Assembly (NCBI GenBank): GCA_903828035.1
Contig: CAIKKV010000660.1
Location: forward strand, 1-25,134
Source: an uncultured bacterium
Lineage (GTDB): Bacteria; Verrucomicrobiota; Kiritimatiellia; CAIKKV01
Reading direction: 5' to 3'
Length of the DNA stretch: 25,134 nucleotides
Under the pieces are notes generated by a model. That model did not search any database. It saw only the letters and a program-made list of their open reading frames with translations, and was not told the origin of the DNA. This document shows, piece by piece, positions 5,714-12,830 of this stretch; positions within the stretch are counted from its first letter, which is position 1; each line of letters opens with the position of its first letter. The position numbers and the translations under genes were made by a program.

Positions 5714-7648
5714 ATGGCCGGCATACGCATCCTCCTGGTGGAAGACAATCCCGCCATTGCCGCGGAGATCAAGGCCTCCCTCGAAAAGCTGGGCTACGAC
5801 GTCCACCCCCCCTTCCGCAACGGCAAGGACGCCATCAAGGCCTCCTACGCCCACAAGCCCGACCTCGCCCTCGTCGACGCCCGCCTCAAGGGCCGCCCCA
5901 ACAGCATCGAAACCGGCGACAGCCTCCGCCACGCCCACCAGATCCCCGTCATCTTCATCGCCGAACACATCGACGACACCACCCTCGAGGACATCAAGAC
6001 CGCCGCCCTCTTCGGCTACATCCACCACCCCTTCGAAAAGACCGACCTGAAGATCGCCATCGAGGTGGCCCTCTTCCGCCACCGCTCCGAGCGCGTCCTC
6101 GAGGAAAACCGCCGGTGGTTCGCCACCGCCCTCGACTCGATCGGCGACGGCGTCATCGCCGCCGGCCGCGACGGCGTCATCACCTACATGAACCCCACGG
6201 CCGAGGCCATCACGCTGTGGAAGAAAAAGGACGCCGTCGGACGCCGCCTCGAGGAGCTCGGCGTCACCCAGCACGCCGAAACGAACGAGCCGGTCGAGGT
6301 GATCGGCATGAAAACGCTGCGCAACGGCCTCCCCGAAGGCGACGACGCCCGCGTCTTCGCCTTCCTCGATCGCAACGGCCTCCGCAAAGACATCCTCGCC
6401 TCCTCCTCCCCCATCCTCTCGCCCAGCGGCGTGGTCGAGGGCGTCATCATCGTCATCCACGACGTCACCAGCCGCCGCATCCACGAGCGCCACCACCACA
6501 GCATCGAGAAGATGGAGGTGCTCGGCAAGCTGTCCAGCACCGTCGCCCACGAGTTCAGCACCCTCTTCGGCGTCATCACCGGGTACGCCTCCTCCCTGAT
6601 CGCCAGCCTGGCCAGCAACACCCCCGCCTACGAGGACGCGCAGAAGCTGCTCGACGCCGCGCGCCACGGGCAGGACCTGACCCGCCGCATCCTCGTCATC
6701 GCCCGCGCCAGCAACGCCGAGGGCGACATCCGGCTCCAGACCGTCTCCCTCCGCCAGACGATCCGGCGCGCCATTGAAAACACGCACGACACCCTGGCCC
6801 GCAACCAGGTCGAGATCAAGTTCCAGGAATCGGAGCACATGCCCTCCGTCATGGCCGATCCCACCCAGCTGGTCGACGTGCTGATGGACTTCTTCTACAA
6901 CGCCGCCGAAGCCATGCCCGCCGGCGGCGCCATCAAGGTGGCCGTCCAGGACCAGATGGTCAAGCGCCCCGACGTGAAGGCCAACCCCAAGGCGGCCAGC
7001 GGCCCCTACGCCGTCATCCGCATCACCGACTCCGGCTGCGGCATCGACCCCGACGTGCTGGAGCGCATCTTCGAGCCGTTCTTCACGACCAAGAAAAACC
7101 GCGGCGTGGGGCTGGGGCTGGCCGTGGCCAACAGCGCCATCCTCGGCTACGGCGGCTGGATCCGCGTCCGCAGCAAGGTCGACGAAGGCACCACCTTCCA
7201 CCTCTTTATCCCCATCGCCGCCCCCAAGGCCGCCGGCGTTCTCCATCATGACAAGGCGCCCCTCTTCCTCCTGATCGATCACGAAACCGACCTGCTCAAC
7301 GAGACGGCCGCCATCCTCAAGGCCGAAGGCTTCCGGGTGCAGACCGCCGAAACAGCCTCCGACGGCCTGGCCCTCTACAAGAAGAATCCCGACGCCTTTT
7401 CCCTCTGCATCGTCGACGCCATCATGCCCGACATGGAAACCGGCGAGATGACGCGCAAGCTGCTGGAGGCCAAGCCCGGCACCCCGCTCATCATCACCTC
7501 CGGCTTCTCGCGCGACTACATGCGGCGGTTCATGCCCCACAGCGAGTGGGCCTTCATCCAGAAGCCGGTGGAGCGCGAGGCCCTGCTCACGGCCATCACC
7601 CGCCTGCTGGGCGACGAGTCCGAGCCCCGCGAGACTCCCGCTCCATGA
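5714..7648 (+). CDS. hybrid sensor histidine kinase (REC-PAS-HisKA-HATPase-REC)
   Basis: This 644-aa soluble hybrid kinase has five parts. An N-terminal receiver (about 4-122) has phospho-acceptor D55 in LALVDARLKG. A PAS domain spans about 131-252. The H-box LSSTVAHEFSTLFGVITGYAS carries H279. The HATPase domain has N-box DFFYNAAEAM (N396), DSGCGI (439-444), FEPFFTTK and GVGLGLA (465-470). A C-terminal receiver (about 516-632) has D568, S596 and K617. No membrane segment or signal peptide is present, so it senses a cytoplasmic cue. The N-terminal receiver has A83 where Thr/Ser is usual and H104/H105 where the conserved Lys is usual, so it may not switch normally. The stop overlaps the NamZ start (ATGA), tying it to cell-wall salvage. 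No DNA-binding output is encoded. Confidence 0.9.
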   Translation: MAGIRILLVEDNPAIAAEIKASLEKLGYDVHPPFRNGKDAIKASYAHKPDLALVDARLKGRPNSIETGDSLRHAHQIPVIFIAEHIDDTTLEDIKTAALFGYIHHPFEKTDLKIAIEVALFRHRSERVLEENRRWFATALDSIGDGVIAAGRDGVITYMNPTAEAITLWKKKDAVGRRLEELGVTQHAETNEPVEVIGMKTLRNGLPEGDDARVFAFLDRNGLRKDILASSSPILSPSGVVEGVIIVIHDVTSRRIHERHHHSIEKMEVLGKLSSTVAHEFSTLFGVITGYASSLIASLASNTPAYEDAQKLLDAARHGQDLTRRILVIARASNAEGDIRLQTVSLRQTIRRAIENTHDTLARNQVEIKFQESEHMPSVMADPTQLVDVLMDFFYNAAEAMPAGGAIKVAVQDQMVKRPDVKANPKAASGPYAVIRITDSGCGIDPDVLERIFEPFFTTKKNRGVGLGLAVANSAILGYGGWIRVRSKVDEGTTFHLFIPIAAPKAAGVLHHDKAPLFLLIDHETDLLNETAAILKAEGFRVQTAETASDGLALYKKNPDAFSLCIVDAIMPDMETGEMTRKLLEAKPGTPLIITSGFSRDYMRRFMPHSEWAFIQKPVEREALLTAITRLLGDESEPRETPAP

Positions 7649-8808
7649 ACCAGCGCTTCCGCCCCGGCATCGACACCCTCCTCTCCTCCGGCGCGCTCCA
7701 GGGCCGCCGCGTGGCGCTGATCTCCCACACGGCCGCCATGACCGCCGCCGGCGCCACCTCCGCCGAGGCGCTCCAGGCCGCCCCCGGCGTCACCCTCGCG
7801 GCCCTCTTCGCGCCCGAGCACGGCTTCTTCGGCGCCGCGGGCGCGGGCGATCCCGTCCACACCCGCCGCCATCCCGTCTGGCGCATTCCCGTCTACTCGC
7901 TCTACGGCCGCCGGCTGGCCCCCTCGCCGGCCCAGCTCAGGAAGCTGGACGTCCTGGTCTTCGACCTGCAGGACCTGGGCGCGCGCTGCTACACGTACGT
8001 GTCCACCCTCCGCCACACGCTCGAGGCCGCCGCCCGGGCGGGCCTCCCCGTGGTGGTGGCCGACCGGCCCATCCCCCTGCCCGCCACGCCGGACGGCCCG
8101 CTGCTCGAGCCGGGCTTCGAAAGCTTTGTCGGCTGCGTGCGCACCCCCCTGTGCTACGCCATGACTCCCGGTGAAACCGCCCGCTGGCTCCAAAGGGATC
8201 TGGGGCTTAAGATCGACCTGACCGTGGCGCGCCTCTCCGGCTACCACCGCGAGCCCCGCCGCGGCGCCGACTGGCCGCCCTGGGCCCCCCCCTCGCCCGG
8301 CATCCGCTCGTGGGAAACCGCCGCCTGCTACCTGGCGACCGTGTTCACCGAAGGCGTGGCCGCCCTCAGCTGCGGCCGGACCACCACGCTGCCCTTCCAG
8401 GTCTTCGGCGCCCCGTGGATGAAAGCGGAGGCCATAAGGGAAATGCTCGGAGACGAGGCGCTGCCGGGAGTCGCCTTCCACCCCCATCCCTTCATTCCGC
8501 CCACCGACCCCTACGCCGGCCGCCTCATTCCGGGCCTCCGGATGACCGTCACCCAGCCGGCCCTCTTCCGGCCGGCCCGGACCTCCGTGTCGATCCTGGC
8601 CGCCCTCCAGCGGCTCCACGGCCGCCGGCGGATCTGGGGCGCCCCGGGAACCCGTCCCGATTTCTTTGACAAGCTCTACGGCACCGACGGCGTCCGGCTC
8701 GCGCTGCTCGACGGCGAATCGGGCGCCACGATCGCGGCCCGCTGGAACCCCGGCCTGGCGGCCTTCGCCGCCACTCGCGCCAAGGCCCTCCTCTATACTT
8801 CCCGATGA
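7645..8808 (+). CDS. NamZ-type exo-beta-N-acetylmuramidase (DUF1343)
   Basis: This 387-aa protein of the DUF1343 family includes NamZ, which releases MurNAc from the non-reducing end of peptidoglycan fragments. Family motifs are ALISHTAAMT (24-33), LFAPEHGFFG (54-63), LVFDLQDLGARCYTYV (104-119), VVADRPIPL (137-145), FTEGVAALSCGRTTTLPFQVFGAPWM (234-259). The Glu in PEHG (E59) is the likely key residue. The start ATG at 7645 overlaps the kinase stop (ATGA), and its own stop overlaps the next start the same way. There is no signal peptide, so it would act in the cytoplasm on imported muropeptide sugars, unlike secreted homologues. The next gene could phosphorylate and activate its product. Specific activity is inference from family and context. 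Confidence 0.87.
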   Translation: MNQRFRPGIDTLLSSGALQGRRVALISHTAAMTAAGATSAEALQAAPGVTLAALFAPEHGFFGAAGAGDPVHTRRHPVWRIPVYSLYGRRLAPSPAQLRKLDVLVFDLQDLGARCYTYVSTLRHTLEAAARAGLPVVVADRPIPLPATPDGPLLEPGFESFVGCVRTPLCYAMTPGETARWLQRDLGLKIDLTVARLSGYHREPRRGADWPPWAPPSPGIRSWETAACYLATVFTEGVAALSCGRTTTLPFQVFGAPWMKAEAIREMLGDEALPGVAFHPHPFIPPTDPYAGRLIPGLRMTVTQPALFRPARTSVSILAALQRLHGRRRIWGAPGTRPDFFDKLYGTDGVRLALLDGESGATIAARWNPGLAAFAATRAKALLYTSR

Positions 8809-10733
8809 AACACCCCCGCCCCACCCAAGCTGTCATTCTCGCCGCCGGCCTGGCCACCCGCCTGCGGCCGCTGACCCAGCGGATGCCCAAGGCGTGCCTG
8901 CCCGTCTGGGGGCGCCCCGCCATCCACCATGTGCTGGACCTGCTGCAATCGTGGGGCGTCCGGGAGGCGCTCATCAACCTGCACCACGAGCCGCTGACCG
9001 TGCTGGAGACGGCGAGGGCCTGGTCCGGCCGCATCCGGCTGAACTTCTCCTTCGAGCCGCTGAAGCCCCTGGGCACCGGGGGCGCGCTCCGGCAGGGCGC
9101 CTGGTTCCTGCGCGACAAGCCCTTCTGGCTGATCAATGCCGACATCATGGCGGAGCTCGATCCCGCCCCCCTGATCAAGGCGTTTTATGGCCCGGCCAAA
9201 CCGCTGGCCGCCTTGTGGATGGTGCCGGATGCCGGCCCCCGCACGGTGGCGCTGAGCGGGGGGCTTGTCTCCAATTTCGCCGTGGCCAAGCCGGGCGCCC
9301 CGGGCACGGTCACCTTCAGCGGGCTGCACCTGGTTCATCCCGGGGTTCTCCGCTACCTGCCCCCCGAGCCCTTTTCCACGATTGTCGGCGCCTACCGCTC
9401 GGCCATCGCCGAGGGCCGCCCGGTGGCGGGGGTCGTCATTCCCGGGACCTACTGGGAAGACATCGGCATCCTGTCGGAATACCTGCGGGCGCATGCGGAA
9501 ATCGAAGCCGCCTGGAAAGCGGGAAAGCCGGGCGGGCGGCTGTACGATCCAAAAACGCCGGCCGTCCTCCGGGCGCTGAAGCGGCAGGGGGTGCGGGTCG
9601 ACGGATTTGTTTCCGCCGCGCCGGATGTCCGCGTGAGCCGCGGCGTGGCGCTGCGCAACTGCATCCTCTGGCCCGGCTCCCGCGTGGAGGCCGGCTCCCG
9701 GGTGGACGAGGCGGTCGTGGCCGAAGGCGTGCGGGTCCAGGGCGAGGTGACCGGCATGGCGGTCTCCGCCCGCGTGCTGCCGGAGGCCGGCGCCTTTCTC
9801 GAGGCCCACGGCTGGCCGGCCGATAAAACCGCGGCCCTGCCGCTGGGGCCGCGCGGCTCCGACCGCTCCTTCGCCCGCCTGCAATACAACGGGAACAGCG
9901 CCATCCTGGTTCAATACGGCCGGGAGCGCCATGAAAACACCCTCTACGCGGGCCACACCCGCTTTCTCCTCTCCCAGGACATCCGCGTGCCGCGGCTGAT
10001 GGGGCAGGATGCCCGCCGCCGGCAGCTGCTCTTCGAGGATGCCGGACGGCGCGACCTGCTGAGCGCGCTGGCGGGCGCCGGCGACGAGGAGCGGCTGGCG
10101 CTGTACCGGCCGGTGCTGGGACTGGTCGCGCGGCTCCACACCGCCGGCTCGCTCGCCGCGCACCACTCCCGCTTGCGGCTGGTGGCCGGTTTCTCCCCGA
10201 AGCTCTACCGGTGGGAGCGGCTCTACTTCGTCCATCACTTTTTGCAGAAGCGCCTGAAGCTGTCGCCCACGCAGACCACGCCGATCGCCGCCGACCTGCG
10301 GCGGCTCTCCTTGCGGCTGGAGGCGCTGCCGCGCGTGCTGATCCACCGCGACCTGCAATCGACCAACGTCATCCTCACGCCGGAGGGGCCGCTCCTGATC
10401 GACTACCAGGGCATGCGCTACGGCGCGGCGGCCTACGACCTCGCCTCCCTGCTGGCGGATCCGTATGTGTCGCTGGCCGAGGGGGAGCAGCGCCTCCTGC
10501 TGGACGACTACCGGCGCGAGGCGAAGCTGGACATGCCCGACGAGCTGTTCTGGACCGCCGCCATCCAGCGGCTGTCCCAGGCGCTGGGCGCCTATGCGCG
10601 GCTGGGCGCGAATCCCCCCACGGCGGGTTTTGCGAAACATATCCCCCCCGCTCTCGCCATGATGAAGCGGGCGGTCCGGCATGTGGAACCCGGCCTCGTC
10701 CCCAGCCTCGCCCGCTTCCTCGAAGGCACTTAG
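8805..10733 (+). CDS. fused MurU-like nucleotidyltransferase and AmgK-like sugar kinase
   Basis: This 642-aa two-domain protein has an N-terminal nucleotidyltransferase (about 8-240) with AVILAAGLATRLRPLT, K29 in MPKACLPVWGRP, GTGGAL (90-95) and the metal-binding NAD at 111-113. Hexapeptide-like turns follow (about 265-320), then an aminoglycoside-phosphotransferase-fold kinase (about 345-640) with GSDRSFARL (351-359), HRDLQSTNVIL (H514, D516, N521) and D533 in LLIDYQG. In Pseudomonas, AmgK phosphorylates MurNAc/GlcNAc at C1 and MurU converts MurNAc-1-P to UDP-MurNAc. The domains here match those two enzymes, and the upstream NamZ would supply MurNAc. The ATG overlaps the NamZ stop (ATGA). 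GlcNAc or another hexose as substrate remains possible. The fusion and domain order are directly visible; the pathway is inferred. Confidence 0.85.
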   Translation: MKHPRPTQAVILAAGLATRLRPLTQRMPKACLPVWGRPAIHHVLDLLQSWGVREALINLHHEPLTVLETARAWSGRIRLNFSFEPLKPLGTGGALRQGAWFLRDKPFWLINADIMAELDPAPLIKAFYGPAKPLAALWMVPDAGPRTVALSGGLVSNFAVAKPGAPGTVTFSGLHLVHPGVLRYLPPEPFSTIVGAYRSAIAEGRPVAGVVIPGTYWEDIGILSEYLRAHAEIEAAWKAGKPGGRLYDPKTPAVLRALKRQGVRVDGFVSAAPDVRVSRGVALRNCILWPGSRVEAGSRVDEAVVAEGVRVQGEVTGMAVSARVLPEAGAFLEAHGWPADKTAALPLGPRGSDRSFARLQYNGNSAILVQYGRERHENTLYAGHTRFLLSQDIRVPRLMGQDARRRQLLFEDAGRRDLLSALAGAGDEERLALYRPVLGLVARLHTAGSLAAHHSRLRLVAGFSPKLYRWERLYFVHHFLQKRLKLSPTQTTPIAADLRRLSLRLEALPRVLIHRDLQSTNVILTPEGPLLIDYQGMRYGAAAYDLASLLADPYVSLAEGEQRLLLDDYRREAKLDMPDELFWTAAIQRLSQALGAYARLGANPPTAGFAKHIPPALAMMKRAVRHVEPGLVPSLARFLEGT

Positions 10734-11156
10734 CTTTGATCCCGACGCTAAAGCGACTCGTCCTCAACATAGCCCTCTACCTCGAAAGCGTTTCGCTAAA
10801 GACTGAAACTGAAGAGACGCGAAGCGGGTGGCATTGACTCGGATTGAATCCGCGGGATCCGCGTTGATTTTCTTCTCTTCTCCGTGGCTTCGTGTGAACT
10901 TTTTCTTCAGCGGGGGTGCGGGGCGGCCCCGCCCATCTTCCCGTATCCGGTTTTCGTGTGGTTCGTGTTTTTCGTGGTTACTAATCATCGGGTTCATCGC
11001 GCCACGGTGTGGCGCTCCCACAAAAGGGCCCTACCTGAAACCCTCTCTTCTCCGCGTCTCCGCGCCTCCGCGTGATTCCCACCTTCATGCCCTTCATGTT
11101 CTTCATGGTTACGCGTTCCCGTCTATCGGCTTGATTTTTCCCTGATTTGGCGTACG
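10734..11156. repeat. non-coding gap with blocks of 8-9-nt periodic repeats
   Basis: No gene is supported here. The gap holds several short periodic blocks: ATCCGCGNN twice (10848-10865), TTCGTGNNN three times (10953-10979), CTCCGCGN three times with period 8 (11050-11073) and CTTCATGNN three times (11083-11109). Each block has a fixed 6-7-nt core and variable spacer bases. Similar 'CGAAG/ATGAAG' ladders occur in many environmental bacterial genomes. A small hairpin AGCG-TTT-CGCT (10787-10797) lies near the operon end but lacks a T-tract. Confidence 0.75.
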
Positions 11157-11158
11157 AT
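11131..11158 (+). promoter_or_regulatory. possible promoter of the lipoprotein/zinc-ribbon pair
   Basis: TTGATT (11131-11136) and TACGAT (11153-11158) are separated by 16 bp. If used, transcription would begin near 11165, downstream of the first ATG and right at the in-frame ATG at 11166. This would give a leaderless mRNA. Confidence 0.35.
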
Positions 11159-11435
11159 GAAGAGCATGAAACTGCTTCCTTCCCTTTTCCTGGGAGCCAC
11201 CCTGCTGGCCGGTTGCCGGCAAGCGCCGGTGCCCACGCCTGCCGACAAGCCGATCGCGAAGCCCCAGGCCGCCGCCGCCGCGCCCGCCAAACCGGCCGCG
11301 CCCACCGTGGGCAGCGCCGTGGTGGACGTGATTACCCAGCGGGACAAGATTGAAGCCGGTAAAAGGGCCAAGGCCACCCTCGAGGCGGCGGCTTCCAGGG
11401 AAAACAAGGACATCGAGGACGCTCTCAAGCAGTAA
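11157..11435 (+). CDS. small Ala/Pro-rich lipoprotein
   Basis: This 92-aa predicted lipoprotein has a signal sequence MKSMKLLPSLFLGATLLAGC with lipobox LLAGC (Cys20). After the Cys come an Ala/Pro-rich linker (about 24-49) and a charged, probably helical C-terminus (DVITQRDKIEAGKRAKATLEAA). The linker is typical of proteins that tether a short helix away from a membrane. An alternative start at 11166 would shorten the signal by three residues; neither start has a convincing SD. It sits 11 bp before the zinc-ribbon membrane protein, so the two are probably co-transcribed. Family and function are not recognised. Confidence 0.75.
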   Translation: MKSMKLLPSLFLGATLLAGCRQAPVPTPADKPIAKPQAAAAAPAKPAAPTVGSAVVDVITQRDKIEAGKRAKATLEAAASRENKDIEDALKQ

Positions 11436-11446
11436 GGCGGAATCGC

Positions 11447-12139
11447 ATGGCTGACATCACCCTGACCTGCGACGCCTGCGGCGCGACGCTCACCTTGTCC
11501 GAATACGCCCGGCCCGATCACCTCGCCTGCCCCAAGTGCGGCAAAGCCCTCGCCATGCCGGACACCAAGAAGGAGCCGAACGGCCTTCTCCTGCCTGAGC
11601 ATATCCGCAAGGCGAAAGCCGATGCCAAAGCCGCCCTGGAGGCGCGGGGCGGCCAGCCGGACATCCAGCTCTCCGACGTCTCCACCCACATCCATGACCG
11701 CGGCCCGCGCCGCATGAAGACCGAGCTGATCGTGCCCACCCTGAAGGCCGCGGCCCTCTTCCTCTGCCTGGCGGGCGGGCTGGGCTACCTCCGCTACTTC
11801 GACGGCTACCAGCTGCTCCTTCCCAAAGAGGGGCTGGACACGGTGCGCCTGGCCGGTTTCTATGCGATCCTCTTCTTCCACATCGTCATCGTCATCGAGG
11901 CCCTGACCACCGATTTCGTCACCGGCCTCCTCTGCCTGATCGTGCCGGGCTACTCGCTCTATTACCTCTACACGAGCAGCGACTCGTTCTGGCTGCGCGC
12001 CATCATGCTCGCGCTCGTCCTCGTGTTCGGCCGCGATTTCGCCTTCTACGTCCACGATTACGCGATGGCGACCTTCCGGTTCATCAACGAATGGCTGGCC
12101 GCCGGGGCCACGCCCGAGCCCACCACGCGGTTGAAGTAA
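11447..12139 (+). CDS. zinc-ribbon membrane protein of unknown function
   Basis: This 230-aa protein has an N-terminal zinc ribbon with two CxxC knuckles (C8/C11 in CDACG, C28/C31 in CPKCG). A charged linker follows (about 50-90, helical, KAKADAKAALEARGG), then three or four hydrophobic segments (about 100-114, 137-153, 156-174, 183-200) and a short cytoplasmic tail. The layout suggests the ribbon faces the cytoplasm. Purine-rich AAGGCGGA precedes the ATG. It forms a pair with the upstream lipoprotein. A dispersed CCTGAGCGAAG repeat begins just after its stop. I do not recognise a family; zinc-ribbon plus membrane modules are common in PVC and delta-type genomes. Confidence 0.7.
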   Translation: MADITLTCDACGATLTLSEYARPDHLACPKCGKALAMPDTKKEPNGLLLPEHIRKAKADAKAALEARGGQPDIQLSDVSTHIHDRGPRRMKTELIVPTLKAAALFLCLAGGLGYLRYFDGYQLLLPKEGLDTVRLAGFYAILFFHIVIVIEALTTDFVTGLLCLIVPGYSLYYLYTSSDSFWLRAIMLALVLVFGRDFAFYVHDYAMATFRFINEWLAAGATPEPTTRLK

Positions 12140-12149
12140 AAAGAGGCTC

Positions 12150-12187
12150 AGGGGCTTGCCCTGAGCGAAGTCGAAGGGTTCAACGGT
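12150..12187. repeat. third copy of the CCTGAGCGAAG dispersed repeat
   Basis: GGGCTTGCCCTGAGCGAAG-TCGAAGGGTTCAACGGTTC matches the tandem copies at 1571-1650 with a few changes. It fills the space between the convergent zinc-ribbon and CoaB genes. On the minus strand its edge supplies the last two codons and the TGA stop of the CoaB gene. Confidence 0.85.
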
Positions 12188-12818
12188 TCGCCAGTTGATC
12201 CTCGATCCACGCGACAATGCGGCGGCCGACCTCCAGCTTGCTCATCAGCGGGAGGCGCTCCACGCCGCTCTCGGCCACCAGGGAGACCCGGTTCGTCTCC
12301 ACGTCGAAGCCCGCGCCGGGCGCGGTCACGTCGTTCACCACCACCAGGTCGCAGTGCTTCTTGCGCCGCTTCCGCGCCGCCTCGGCCTCGAAATCGCCGC
12401 CCGTCTCCGCGGCAAAGCCCACGAAAATCCGCTCCCCCTTGTGCGCCGAGGCGCCGGCCAGGATGTCGGGCGTCTTCACCAGGCGCAGCACGGGCGCTGT
12501 CCCCATTTTCTTGATCTTCACGGGATTCACTTCCGCCGGCCGCCAGTCCGCCACGGCCGCGCACATCACCAGCGCCTCGCACGCCTCCAGGCGCGCCTGG
12601 ACCGCCGCCCGCATGTCCTCCGCGGAAACCACGGGGACCAGCAGCACGCCTTCGGGCGGGGGGATGGCGACGGGCCCGGAGATGAGCACCACCTCGTGGC
12701 CCCGCTCGACGGCGGCCCGGGCCACGGCGTAGCCCATGCGGCCGGAGGACCGGTTGCTGATGTAGCGCACGGGATCAATGGCTTCGCGGGTCGGCCCCGC
12801 CGTGACCAGGATCTTCAT
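12180..12818 (-). CDS. coaB: phosphopantothenate-cysteine ligase, stand-alone CoaB
   Basis: This 212-aa CoaB domain is without the CoaC decarboxylase that is fused to it in most bacteria. CoaB joins 4'-phosphopantothenate to cysteine using a nucleotide triphosphate in coenzyme A synthesis. Motifs are ILVTAGPTREAIDPVRYISN (3-22), SSGRMGYA, LVMCAAVADWRP (82-93), KIKKMG (101-106), VKTPDILA, VGFAAET and the NDVT loop (162-165). The ATG has GGAG 7 nt upstream. It lies 12 bp after the thymidylate-synthase-like gene on the same strand, so the two probably form one transcript. The stop codon falls inside a dispersed repeat, so the C-terminus may be slightly altered. CoaC must be encoded elsewhere. 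Confidence 0.92.
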   Translation of the reverse strand: MKILVTAGPTREAIDPVRYISNRSSGRMGYAVARAAVERGHEVVLISGPVAIPPPEGVLLVPVVSAEDMRAAVQARLEACEALVMCAAVADWRPAEVNPVKIKKMGTAPVLRLVKTPDILAGASAHKGERIFVGFAAETGGDFEAEAARKRRKKHCDLVVVNDVTAPGAGFDVETNRVSLVAESGVERLPLMSKLEVGRRIVAWIEDQLANR

Positions 12819-12830
12819 GAGGCGGCTCCG

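Noticed and set aside
10787..10797. Hairpin AGCG-TTT-CGCT as terminator of the NamZ operon
   Set aside because: Stem of only 4 bp and no T-tract after it.
10764..11021. Minus-strand 85-codon frame with HEKHEPHE-like sequence
   Set aside because: It is the translation of the 8-9-nt periodic repeats; no SD, no family, and the composition follows the repeat.
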